Shown here: one piece after another, positions 43,286 through 54,529 of the stretch
How positions within the stretch are numbered: position 1 is the stretch's first letter
How the letters are laid out: each line of letters starts with the position of its first letter
Source: Trissonchulus latispiculum
Lineage: Eukaryota; Nematoda; Enoplea; Enoplida; Ironidae
Assembly: GCA_030248195.1 (NCBI GenBank)
Contig: JASAND010030571.1
Location: 1-64,000 of the forward strand
DNA: 64,000 bases
Reading direction: 5' to 3'
Notes under the pieces: model-generated
What the model saw: the letters and a program-made list of their open reading frames with translations, nothing else
The model's database searches: none
Told to the model about the DNA's origin: nothing
Translations under genes and position numbers: made by a program

Positions 43286-43545
43286 TATTCCAGTCGGATC
43301 GCGATAAAAGAATATATAAATTTGAATTAAATTTTTCTATCATTTCCAATGTAACTAAAATTTTTCTGCCATTTCCAATGTAACTAATTATTATGATTTT
43401 TGAACATGGCTGCAAATAATTATTATGATTATTATATGATATTATATAATAATTATTATGATTTTTTAACATGGCTGCAATTAACTAATTGTTACGATCT
43501 TTTAACACTGCTGCAATCAAATCCTCACAGTTTTTTTGCTGGTGA

Positions 43546-43741
43546 CTTAGCATATATAGGCACTCGGCGGAGGCCCCTCAATGCTGCCTCTCCGTTGACC
43601 GCAAGCGGACAAGAGACGGAGAGACGAAGGTCAAGGATAGAAAACAAGACCCCCAAGCCAAGCTGGCGTACGGTTATTTCGGACACACCCAGGACAACAC
43701 ATGCCGTCAGCCGGCATGTACTGCCCCCCGCATGCCAATAG
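43546..43741 (+). pseudogene. GC-rich open frame, possible retroelement relic
   Basis: In frame: GTRRRPLNAASPLTASGQE, then an Arg-rich part with ENKTPKPSWRT. The P-x-W and basic context is faintly like the region before the reverse transcriptase in some non-LTR elements. No catalytic motif is visible, so this is a guess. Confidence 0.2.
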
Positions 43742-44295
43742 TGCCAAGGATGGCTGAAACCTCTGTAAGCCTTCTTGGAAGACTGTAAATCCTCACAGTT
43801 AAAACGCTGACATCAAGCCAAACTGAGTAGCAATGCCGACTTGTAACTAAATCATTAGTTTATTAACCTGTTCTTAATTTTTATGATCTTTGCGTAAGAT
43901 CGGAATTATAGCTGGTAGGAAATTCTTTTGTAAAAGATTTTAACATGCATACAACTATGTAATACGGTAGTCAAAAACCGTAGCAAGAACGGTTCAGCGT
44001 TATCGGTTCATGAAAGCTCCGCAGTATCTTCATCCATTTTGTGTGGATTCTGAACGCAATGGGTTTTGTTCAAGGAATGAGGACTAAGTGTCGTTTTTGG
44101 TCTTATATACCGTAACTTGACAGTGAATCACTTTTTCCTGATTGCTCTTGGCGGTTAAATTTTCAAATCGTTAACTCGTCTCCCAGGAAAATCAGAAAAT
44201 ACGAAGAATAGCAGAACTCTGCCTTGAATAACACAGGAGAACTGCTGTAATATGTAAAATGTATTTCTGATGTTACAATAGATAAAAGTACGTAC

Positions 44296-44552
44296 CAAAT
44301 AAAATAAAACGTTCTACACCTGTCAAAACCAACTTCATTTTTTCAGTCGGTGTTGTTGTAAAAGTTGGATCTTCCAGAAAGATTACCTTCAGGATCGCAT
44401 AAACGAACCGGAAATTCAGGATTGATAACATTTTATTCAACTTTGGTTCCCATCCACGGATCATGTCCAGCGGATAAACTCCTCTGTTGTCGGCAGAAGT
44501 GGGATGGTTAACACAAATCACACCCGGTACTGTCTTTCGCGAAGCAGAAGGT
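44296..44552 (-). CDS. Possible internal exon of an unknown gene
   Basis: Minus strand: acceptor ATTCTTGCAG and donor GTACGT bound an open frame of about 85 codons. Protein-like parts include VICVNHPTSADNRGVYPLDM and RGWEPKLNKMLS. Internal donors also exist, so the true 3' edge is unsure. It lies upstream of module D and next to the nested hAT-like elements. Family not recognised. Confidence 0.3.
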
Positions 44553-45256
44553 CTGCAAGAATTTCAGTACCATGAATTCACCATCTTTTTATATGAAAAC
44601 ATTTTAAACCCAAAAACTTTAAAATGTTCCCGTCCTCGATTTTGCATCAAAGATGTCGGGGTCGCAGAAAATGATTCTGATATTCATTTCTTGGTTCCGC
44701 TTTTAGGTAGTTCAGTATACAAGTTCGCTATTGTAGCATCGGATGTACATATGGACCAGCGATGGAACCAGGTCACCGGGTCAGTTCGGGTCACTTTTTG
44801 GACCGGGTCACCGGGTCAAGAGCTTCGACCGGGTCCTGACCCGGTTTTCTGAATTTAGCTCAAATTTTAGAAATTTTTGGCTTACCAAACTAAAATGTTA
44901 GGTTAAATTTTTGTTCGATGGACAATATATATTAATTTGCTATTTCTACATTTTAGTCTTGAGCACTTTCGCAGCTTGAGGTTATCTGAATCTGTTAGTC
45001 TCTGGCAAATTATTGTTTAGCTTTTTAGTTTTAGCTTTATAAGTTCCATGATTATTGCATAACTCTATTTAGTACAATATGGTTTGCAGTTTATTTTCGC
45101 AACCCAGGTAAACGCTGAAAATAAATGAACAATTTGATTTATCTTAACTCACTATGTAATGAAACCCAAATTTTTATAAATTTAGAAAATGCTACAGCTA
45201 TACTATTAAGCGCATTTCAAGAAAACCTAGACCAAACATATGCATGTCATTGTCAT

Positions 45257-47351
45257 TAGTGATGTGGATCGGATCGGATCGGCAGCCAAAATCACCTACC
45301 GATCCGATCCGACAAATGGTCAGCGATCCGATCCGATCCGACCATAATTTTAATTTTCAATTGTAGACACTTACAGTGGATTGCATCAAACGTGAATAAA
45401 ATGAAACGTGAAACGCATAGAAGCAAGCAATGTATATGTTTTAATATCGTTCGGAAATGGAGACAACATAGAAATTCGGGGAAAATTCGGAATCTCGGTT
45501 TTCATTTACGGAAAATCTAAAATATTCAAAGGTCAAATTTATGAAAAGTGAAAATTTAGTTTTCAGGATCAAATAGATCTGGTTTCGCGGCATATTTTTG
45601 CATTAAAACCTTTTCACCCAATTTCCGAAATTTAATGCTCACGATATGGTTATTATTTAAAAGCTGTTGACAATCATTCTGAACATGTTTAACAATACAA
45701 TTATTTCCCAAAATGCACTCAATTTCCAAATTAAGGAAAACAAGACTTTTCCGGATTTGAATGTTTTCCACGACCAACAGTTATGGAGCTATGGTCCTTG
45801 ACTTAAAAGGTCTTGATGAGCCGAACAACCTTTTTTAATACAACTAAGTATGTAGAACCCAGAAATGCGCCTTGTTCCGGGAATTCACAAAAACTTCCAT
45901 CTATGAATAGTGAACTCGAGAAATTGGTACATTTCTGGTTCCAGCTCATAATTAGCTTTTAAGTAATGCCTATCATTCAAATGCAAGTGCAAAAATACGC
46001 ATCTGGAACAGCTCTATTCGAGCATGGATACAAAATAATTTTGAATGAGGTAAAAGTTTCGAAAAATTAAATATTTTTAATAAATTAAATAATAAATATT
46101 GAATATTAAATATATTCCGTGATTCAATCCCGATATGCAGCAATCTAAATTTCCAGTTCAGGACGATTCTAAAAAATATACATTGTTGCGGTTGCTCTGA
46201 AGGCATGAGTTCGCAATAAATGACTGAAGTTTGTACAGACAATTTTGTTTGTACCATAGTATATACAAATTTTCCTTCCAATTTCAGACAACGTTCCTAT
46301 TAGTTTTGAAGTTTTAATCATACCAGAATAACTCTCAGCAGTGAGCGGTACTGAATTTAAAAAGCGGACTTCAAAGCTTTAAACAAAAGAATGACAGTAC
46401 TTTATTGCTATTGCCAATTGTGAAACTAAAATACTACCGGAAAAATGATTCGATCTGTGACCGGAACAGTGCTAAGCGGACACCCTAGCCACTACACTAC
46501 TCTGACTCGAACAAATTTATCGACTGAACTGCGAGACAGAAATTATGATTTATCTATGTATGTTTATTTTTAACAATTTATTTTATCTAAATTCTAAAGC
46601 AAAGCAAACGCTAATGAAAGCAATACAGTGCAAGCGCAAAATCAATCTTTTCACGCGAAAATTGTAGTGGTAGTTTTAGCTATTTATTGATTTGTTAAAC
46701 GTCTGCCATTCAAGTGACAGGTAAATAACGCCCGATTTGCGGTAATATGAGAAAAGGCAGACAGTGATCGTTTGCAAAACAATTTACAGAGCGAAGAAAT
46801 TGAAGTAAATTGACTGCAACAAGGCTCTAAAAATAGCAAAATCATAGAAAAATTGTTGGGCGAAAATAACCTGCGTACTAGGACATATGTTGCAGATAGG
46901 ACGGAAATCCTCCGCGCCAAGCAATTTACATGCAAAACATAGGAATTCAGATGGGTCAACCCATTACAAGTATACCGCCTCCGGCGGTATAAAAAACCCT
47001 AAGCTAGCCCTGTGTTGAAGATAGGGCTTCTGAATGGAGAAATGACTCATAACACACTAAACATAAACTTTCATTTTATAAAAAATTTATCTAGAGAAAG
47101 AAGCAAAACAATAACATTAACAACAAAAAATTCAACATCCGAACAAAATTAAGGAAAGATTTAGAAAATTTTTTCGAGAAAATTTTGCAATTTTGTAAAA
47201 AAACTTGCTACCGGATCGGCGATCCGGAAAAATCAAGCCGATCCGATCCGACCGATCCGATCCGAAAATTTGTCGATCCGATCCGATCCGATCCGATCCG
47301 ACCCCGGATCGGTCGATCCGATCCGATCCGCCGATCCGATCCACAACACTA
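45257..47351. mobile_element. Inner hAT-like element, GATCGG family copy 2
   Basis: Ends TAGTGATGTGGATCGGATCGG and CCGATCCACAACACTA; flanks ATTGTCAT and AATGTCAT match at 7 of 8 positions. GATCGG repeats are dense at 45263-45345 and 47213-47342. About 2.1 kb against 0.96 kb for copy 1, so a less-deleted relative; its minus frames (45556, 45973, 46684) show no known transposase motif. Confidence 0.82.
46445..46510 (-). repeat. tRNA-derived relic
   Basis: Minus strand: A-box-like GTAGTGGCTAGGGTGTCCGCTT and B-box-like GATCGAATC at tRNA spacing. No acceptor pairing is kept. It lies inside the inner hAT-like element. Confidence 0.45.
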
Positions 47352-47516
47352 AATGTCATAGATATTCTTTTCAAAGTGGTTATGGAATATGGACGCCTAA
47401 AATTTAGCGTTCTTAGGCAAAATCGAAAATTATTTGCAACATTTGGAATTTTCAGGAAAACCGGGTCACCAGGTCAAGCCTAAATGACCCGGTTCCATCA
47501 CTGATATAAATGGACC

Positions 47517-48030
47517 ATACTAAGGCAGATGCATTGCATACCTCTGTGCGTTACTTTCGCAAAACTTAACTGATTTAGTGCGAATTCGGCATGGATGCAT
47601 TTCAGTGCATTTCTGATGGAAAAGCAGCAAAACTTTAAATGTTTAAAATTTTGCATTTTTAAATTTACCAAGGGGGATTAAGGGGAACCAAAAAATTTTT
47701 GTCTCCAATTTTGCTAAAAAATTGTTTCATAGGGGTTTTCACGGTTGCTTAACACGAATCTTACAACTGTTATTCCACCCGGCTTTTCGTTAGCTAGATA
47801 AGCATAAACTTTAAGCTTACAAATTTAAAGTAAACCATATCTTGATATTTAAGTTTAATTTATTTATTTATTTAATTTACCCTGGTAAACCTAAAAAATT
47901 AACATTTTTAAAATTTTAAAATTTTGCTGCTGGTCGATCAGAAATGCACTCAAATTCGTCCATACCAAATATGAAGTAAATCAGTTAAGTTTTGCGAAAG
48001 TTACGCATAGGTGTGCGTCCGCTTTAGTAT
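47517..48030. mobile_element. TA-inserted foldback MITE
   Basis: TA-CTAAGGCAGATGC at the left is mirrored by GCGTCCGCTTTAG-TA at the right; the arms stay related past 'cagaaatgcactcaaatt' and 'aaaattttgc'. A TA duplication suggests Tc1/mariner-type mobilisation. Confidence 0.62.
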
Positions 48031-48911
48031 CGCTGATGTATGTAGTCTTTAACTAAAGAAGGCATAAAGCTAAGGAAACGCTGACAAATGTACTTCAGAT
48101 TCGTAACTAGAAAACTGCTACAGCAACGTTGTGACAAAATCGAACCCTTTACCCCTTGCTTCCTCCCTTCCCTACATAACAAATCGAAAATCTTGGATTT
48201 CGTGAATTTCGTTTTATTATTCCGTCTTGCTATATTTGAATTCAGCGCGGTAAAATTTTAGCACTCGGGAATGCTAGGGAAATTCTCCGTTCCATTATCA
48301 ATTTGAGCCGGCTAATCTTGATAATCTCGGTTTAGGTTATGCTATAATAATTCTTGTAAGCGTTGTTTTATAATAAGTCTTTTCTTGTGATCATTCTTAG
48401 CACATTTCACATAGGGTTTTGTCCTGGGCGGGGCATACCCCAAGAAGTTTTTCAAGGACATCTAACGTTTGCACCGAAGTTTTGCATTAGCGTAATTGAT
48501 CGTAAAATTAGAGAACAGACTATCCTAGGCTTAAACTTGTTTGCGTAAATTTCATCTCCCCTTTGGAAGTGGTAAAGGAGTTGATCATGTCAGCAAAATT
48601 GCAGAAAAGGGGTTACGCTCACTCGCTATAAAGCCAGTTTGTTAAAGATCGAAAACAAAGCACTGCGAGTTTGATGTCTGTATCAAGCTTTAGAACACAC
48701 GCATAGCAGGCGAATTTGTTTGATTCAAATATACTGTACATATTAGAGTATGACAGTATGACAATCACTCTATGTAAAGCGTGACACCGTCCTTTGCACG
48801 CTAACGGCTGATCCCCCCCCGCTCCGGTTCCAAACTTTAACTGGCTTGCTGCAATACTGTTTTACAGCTATGTAGTTTGAACCAAACAATGTAAGCTTCC
48901 TTGGCCCAACT

Positions 48912-49103
48912 AAAGATGCCTACACCTGAAAGCTGGCAAAGCTGCTTAACCGCCAGAATTCCCTTTGGGATAATTTAAGGAATCTACGTATGGGATCAAA
49001 ACTAACGAAAGATGCCTACACCTGAAAGCTGGCAAAGCTGCTTAATCGCCAGAATAAATTTGGAGAATTTAAGGAATCTACGTATGGGATGAAAACTGAG
49101 AAA
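48912..49103 (+). repeat. Tandem duplication of a ~98-bp unit
   Basis: 'agatgcctacacctgaaagc' ... 'ggaatctacgtatgggat' occurs twice in a row with a small deletion in the second unit. Confidence 0.85.
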
Positions 49104-49408
49104 ATAAATAAATTGAGGATCAACACTAAAAGAACAGAGAACAACGAGACGAGGCACACAAACCAAAGGGCTCATTGTCCGCAGCCCTAGGTCGTGGGGA
49201 TGGGAGGAGAGGGGTCCCAGCACTAACTTTAAGGGGGCCCGTACTACTTCTTTACGGGGGGGGGGGGTGGGGCCCTGGTTTATCGCACAACCCACAAATA
49301 AAAAACGTTTACAAAAAAAGATAAACAAGCGCTTAAAGCCAGATATCATCTACGACGTAAGAGCGTGTATATAACATACACAAGTATCTGAGAAACTCAA
49401 TAACTTAA

Positions 49409-49605
49409 CTCCATAACTTGGAGTACGCATACAGTGCTGTAAACCACAGCATCGAATTTAAATCCGACGATGGAACCAGCACAAGTACAATTGAAGGGTT
49501 ATTTGGTAATCTACGACAAAGGATTGGAAAATGCATGGGATAAAACAACCCGATATCCAACGTTATTGGATGAGTGCAATTATCGACAAAATCTACAAGG
49601 ACAAT
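49409..49605 (+). pseudogene. Merlin / IS1595-type transposase relic
   Basis: Frame from 49409 reads LHNLEYAYSAVNHSIEFK and then TSTSTIEGLFGNLRQRIGKC. This matches the conserved C-terminal block of ISXO2-like DDE transposases: VNHS-x-EF followed by TxTIEGLW-type sequence with the third catalytic Glu. After TAA at about 49553 a frameshift restores YPTLLDECNYRQN, the equivalent of the family's YLDEF.WRR block. Only the last part remains, so it is dead. Confidence 0.75.
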
Positions 49606-50227
49606 GATGGAAGCACTCTAGAGTCGCTGCTACAACATATTACGGCTTACCAGAAGAAATGAAATTAACCAAAACCTGCAACTGTAGTTTTACTGTTGTA
49701 TAAAAGCAAAAAAAAACAACAAAATTCACTGAACCTACAGGAAATCCTTTCATACAACAAGTACTCTTAAAGCATTTTTGCTGCACTGTGTTTTGTTTTG
49801 TATTAATACAAAAATAAAAATTATTTTCGGAATGTTCTCTTTGGGCCCACTGTGCAATATTGAAAATTGCTAAACTTCACAATGCAGGTATCGTTGTATT
49901 GCTTCACGACTTGCATCTCACGATTGGCAGGCACACGGAACTTGAGTGCATTATTGCATGCATTATTCTCCTGCATTATTCTCACTGCATTATTCTCCAA
50001 AAAGCTATCAAAAGGAAAAACAGAAGACGCGCGTTTCCCTTTCTTGAGTGGAGGAGAACCTTCACCACATCAAGCTGAATCACAGACAAAGAAACAGCCG
50101 CAACAGCAAATTCTACTTCGGTTAACAAAGCAGAAACAACTGAACAAACATTGTCGTATACTGCTAAATTCTCTAAATCAGACCAAGCCCAAGGTTGTAC
50201 TACCATACCCTGTAAAAACATTCCGCT

Positions 50228-50921
50228 CTATATTCCAGGGAAAGTCGTTACAGGGCCGTTGAAAGGGAAAACAGAAAACAGCTTCCCCATCAAAAAACCA
50301 TAAAGCCAAAAAGCACAGGCGCCACCAAACTTAGCAGAAAACGGAACACTGAAATTCTGATTTTTGGTGTACACATTGCCATCCGCTGCCTCCAAAACTT
50401 GAATAAGTTTCCGGTGAGCACCCAAAAAACGCAAGTCATCGGCTGTGTAGCTTTTAAGTCGGCTGACCAGATAACCGCAACCTTGCATTGACACAGGAAC
50501 ACCAGGAAAATAAAATGTCTACTAACTTTCCCGGGTTTAGATGAGTCCAATTCCCATGGAGCTGATCGCCATTTCCAAACACACCAACGAATAAAAAGAC
50601 TTGAATGCTTAATCCCACACGTTCGACGGGCCAAAAAAGGCTTAGGTCATTGTCAAAAACAGAAGTTTTCTGGAATAATTTCGTAAAAATGGCGGTCACT
50701 TCTAGGAAAGCGGCACTGCAAATCAAACAGGGCAGTAGCAGTTTCCACCAGGAAAAACGAGGCCCTCTGTTGAATTCATACGAAAAAATTCTGGCCGGAT
50801 CACCAAATCTCTTTCGTTCACCAACGTTTGCCATGGCATCGATCTGGCGATTAAAGCAAGAAATGTTCCTACCGACGTAGCAAACAAAATTCTCAAACTG
50901 AATTCGAGAAAGCGAAGACAT
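50228..50921 (-). pseudogene. Membrane-protein-like frames, broken or intron-split
   Basis: A 155-codon frame from ATG at 50921 has two hydrophobic stretches (WWKLLLPCLICSAAFLEV; VGLSIQVFLFVGVFG) and stops at 50454. Continuing downstream, other frames stay open and protein-like (SYTADDLRFLGAHRKLIQVL; then a hydrophobic segment). That looks like one gene cut by frameshifts or unrecognised introns. A seven-helix receptor is possible but not shown. No family is claimed. Confidence 0.35.
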
Positions 50922-50981
50922 GACTACGACGCAGGGTGCAATCCACTTTGTTTACAAAAATCAAAAAGCAGCATAACCAGA

Positions 50982-51240
50982 ATGACCAACTTAACCAGCC
51001 TAACCAGCCTGGCCAACTTAACCAGCCTAACCAACTTAACCAGCCTGACCAACCTAACCAGCCTAACCAGCCTGGCCAACTTAACCAGCCTAACCAACTT
51101 AACCAGCCTGACCAACCTAACCAGCCTAACCAGCCTAACCAGCCCAACCAGCCTGACCAACCTAACCGGCCTAACCAGCACGACCAACCTAACCAGCTTA
51201 ACCAGCCTGGCCAACTCAACCAGCCAAACCGGCCAGAAGC
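50982..51240 (+). repeat. (CTAACCAGC)n-type 9-bp minisatellite
   Basis: About 25 degenerate copies of a 9-bp unit alternating CCTAACCAG, CCTGACCAA and CTTAACCAG. It reads open in several frames (NQPNQP; TSLTNL; LVRLVK), all by-products. Confidence 0.92.
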
Positions 51241-51612
51241 CCACTTACCCCAAGCAGAACCACGAAAATATCCACCTACGTCTACCACAAACAGACTACC
51301 CAGCCGCGAAAAATAAACAAGTAAAACGAGGTGTAGGCATCTTCAGTTGGGCCGCTTCCTTGCACAAGCTTCAAAATTTAACTTTAATAGCCAGGTAGCT
51401 GTGACGTATAAAAATCTTATTTCTGGGTAGTAGCATGCGTATATTTACGATTTCAAAGAAAACGCATTAAATTTAGTATATATACGTTTAGTTCAGTTTA
51501 GTACAGCTGTATAGGATTTGAGTGCTACCAAAACTTAGATCGTGTAGATACGGTAGCAGTTTTTTATGCACCAAATTCTAGGGGCGACAAATTAATCTTT
51601 TTAATCATTTTC

Positions 51613-51976
51613 ATTACGGATTTATCCGTAATTTCAAAAAAATTCTCCAACTTCTGGGGGGCTCCGCCCCCAGACCCCCCGCTGCTTGTTTGTCATGATG
51701 TTTCCGGAATTCATTAGTTCTCAGAGTTTTCGAAACAAGATTACTGCCTTTGTTCTGAATGATAGTAATTTTATAGGTAGCTATTTAACTAATTCTTAAT
51801 TAGTTTAACTATAACATCAAAACATCTGAATAATGTGTGTCAATAATATCAGAAATTGGTCATGATATGTGTTAGATACAACAGATGCGAATTAAATCGT
51901 TTTGAACATTTGCATTACGGATTTTTCCGTAATCGCAAAAAATTTTCTCAACTTCTGGGGGGCTCCGCCCCCCAGA
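51613..51976 (+). repeat. Two copies of a double-hairpin unit
   Basis: Each unit has ATTACGGA-loop-TCCGTAAT followed about 20 bp later by TCTGGGGGGC-TCC-GCCCCCCAGA and ACCCCCCG. Copies lie at 51613-51674 and 51914-51976. The intervening sequence is unrelated. Confidence 0.75.
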
Positions 51977-52399
51977 CCCCCCGTCGTGTTGTAGGGCATA
52001 TTTCACATATTTTATAATCCTGCATTACCTACTGTTCAGTAGCATCACCGTTCTAAGTACTTTATCAGACGATTAAATTATGTTTCAATAAAGAAATATT
52101 CGGCATTTTTATAAAGAATACAATTTTTGTATATAAAACACGCTAAAACAATAATTAACCTGGACGCAAAATTTCTTAACGGGACGCAACTTAAAATTAG
52201 CTGGACGCAAGGTTGACGCAAATCCGAAAACCAAAAAAAACCCTGCTTGCAGCCATCTCCCGGTACCACCCCGCCCAGACCGACCCCTATGTTGTTCTTC
52301 TGTCCAACTGTCCGAAACCATTCGTGAGGTTGCAGGTGTAACCTGACGAGATCACCCAACTCCATAGACCGGATCTGTTCCTCACCGACACCCTGTTAA

Positions 52400-53030
52400 T
52401 TTTAGCTAATTATCTGTTATATTGAACCTGTGTTGTAGCTTTTCTGTAAAGGACGAATAGAGAGTGGATTTTAGTTAAACACACGACACGCCACACTACC
52501 TAACGTGCCCAGTCATAATACCTGAAGAAGAGGTCTAACAATTAATCTTAAATTAATTAGTAACCGGTCAAACTTTAATCGAGTTGAGTCGAGCTCCTAT
52601 AATTTCTCGTCCCTTAAAAAAATAACTCTCCCCAACCAAAGGCTGGCAACTCTGGTAAATTGAGTAATCGGTAATCCTTTGAATATTGTAATTCTATTTG
52701 CTGTGAATAATTATCTTGAAACCGTTCTGACACTATAATTATAATCATATCACTCTTAGATAATAAATCAATCTTGTCGCGTGTAATTCTTAGTCTACAT
52801 TTCAGCTGCTGAAAAGAGATCCAGGTGAGATCTCCCCGGAATAATAATAAAGGTAAATTGCTCAGATCCAAGTAAGTTGGATCTGAATCCCAAGCCGAAG
52901 ACTAACTGTCTGATCTTAAGTTTTGACCCGTTGCGTCAGAACCTTCCTATCCATACTCCAGGTGCGATTGGATAGAGCCGAACCCCTTTTTACCTAAACG
53001 AACTCACAGTAGTACCCCTAACAGGTTAGC
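52400..53030 (-). repeat. LTR-like dispersed repeat, copy 2 (reverse)
   Basis: Reverse relative of 30105-31140 (shared blocks listed there). It includes a perfect 9-bp stem hairpin at 52863-52885 (CAGATCCAA/TTGGATCTG). The 85-codon minus frame at 52614-52871 has no known match. Confidence 0.42.
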
Positions 53031-53099
53031 TGTGAAAAATTTTTGAAATATTGCCTCCTTTTGTACATGATTTGGAATGTATATATAAAATTTCTAGAC

Positions 53100-53215
53100 A
53101 GCAAAATTAGCCCAGGAAAGTAGTCCAAAATTAGCCCGCATCGGGCCGCGCGGGTAGTAAAATTCGGCCCGCCCCGCGGGTACCCGCGGCTCGCATACAA
53201 CTCTGATACACACTG
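53100..53215. repeat. CCCGCGGG-rich tract with hAT-like end
   Basis: Minus strand begins CAGAGTTGTATGCGAGCC and continues with CGCGGGTACCCGCGGGGCGGGCC. Probably one terminus of another GC-tract element; the partner end was not found. Confidence 0.35.
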
Positions 53216-53473
53216 GGTTGTGTTGTGTATTAGTAGTGCGCAGAGCAAGTTTTTCTTTCGTTAAATGAGTGACAAAAAGCATCATCCAACAGCAACATTG
53301 TCGAAGAAATAAATTTTGATGGAACAATACTCAAAATTAGCTTCTTTGTTGCTTCGCTCCATTTTCGGAGCACCACGGCACGTCATTAAACCGCAGAATT
53401 TCACTGAGCAAGGATGACAACTGATGCCTAATACTTTACATTGTTGCCGGATTTGTAAGGGACTACATAAATT

Positions 53474-54043
53474 CAAGAGTAGATGATAGGAAGATTATGA
53501 CACGGGACTCTTCCTAGCGTAATTGGCCTGTCTGATGCTCGGCACATTAAGGCCGAAATCTCGGGGGGGGGGTCACGGTTACCACAGTTAACCTTGTGTT
53601 TATATGCGTTTGAACTAAAACCCCCCCCCCCCCCCCGAGATCTCGGGGGGGGGGGCTCAGCTTAACGTTGTTAAGCGTGTGTTTATATGCGTTTTAACTG
53701 AAATGCATTTGATTGGCTGCTTAGCTATCGTAGCCCTCACCAGTGCATTTCAATAGCAGCAGCTAAGCAGCCAATCAAATGCATTTCAGTTCAAGCGCAT
53801 ATAAACACACGCTTAACAACGTTAAGCTGAGCCCCCCCCCCGGGATCTCGGGGGGGTCACCTTATACACGTAATTTTGACATAAGGTAGGGGATTAGCCA
53901 ATCAGATTCATTTTAGTTCAAACGCATATAAACACATGGTTAACTGTGTTAACCGTGACCCCCCCCCCCCGAGATTTCGGCCTTAATGTTCCGAGCATAT
54001 GACAGGCCAATTACACTAGCAAGGATACGGTGTCGTACTCTTG
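53474..54043. mobile_element. Nested palindromic MITE, CAAGAG family
   Basis: Outer ends CAAGAGTAGATGATAGGAAG and ...GTGTCGTACTCTTG, with mirrored TAATTGGCCTGTC and AAGGCCGAAATCTCGGGGG blocks. Inside, 53636-53850 is a second palindrome: GAGATCTCGGGGGGG, CAGCTTAACGTTGTTAAGC and GTGTTTATATGCG mirrored around a centre near 53740. Long C/G runs sit at each junction. Confidence 0.75.
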
Positions 54044-54529
54044 CTATTATTAGCTCTTGATAAATTTTATATCATTAAAAACATCTCATTTTGTATCATT
54101 AAAAAGATCTCGTTCTACGTAACTTAATTATATCAAAAAATTATTGCTGTACGATTTTCCTAGCTCGCTCATATCTAATTATAAACAGGAATGCACCGGG
54201 GCCGCCGAACCGCCACTACCGGCGCAAACATTTTTAGTTTCAAAATTTCAATATTTTGGCCAAAGCCAAAATTTAACAAACTTTGGCTGAATTTTGGCTC
54301 CGGTCACCACCCTAATTATAACCTGCAGTTGCTTCATACATAATTACGATACGACCTATCTATATAACTATTTTCTTTACTATACCAACATGTCATGATA
54401 CGTTCAATTAATACTATACCAACATGTCATGAAACCTCCAATTAAACAAAAATGTTTCTCTAGCATATATGCTTACAATTTATCTCCAAAACTTATAGTT
54501 TAGTCTATTTAAATATCAGCTAAAATCCT

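Larger units (their letters stand above)
44757..47503. mobile_element. Outer hAT-like element, GGGTCACC family
   Basis: Ends CAGCGATGGAACCAGGTCAC and GACCCGGTTCCATCACTG; tandem GGGTCACC/GGGTC motifs lie inside both ends. Left flank ATATGGAC; right flank ATAT(AAAT)GGAC, the same 8 bp with a 4-bp insertion. It contains a second hAT-like element and no intact transposase. Confidence 0.75.

Noticed and set aside
47132..47483. Asp/Arg/Ser-repeat frames near 47.3 kb
   Set aside because: Readings of the GATCGG subterminal repeats of the inner hAT-like element.
50982..51240. Telomere-like repeat because of CCTAAC words
   Set aside because: The period is 9 bp with CAG between words and no CCCTAA or TTAGGC array; it is an internal minisatellite.
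50893..51398. Repetitive Leu/Val/Arg, Asn/Gln/Pro and Thr/Ser/Leu frames near 51 kb
   Set aside because: All are readings of the 9-bp minisatellite.
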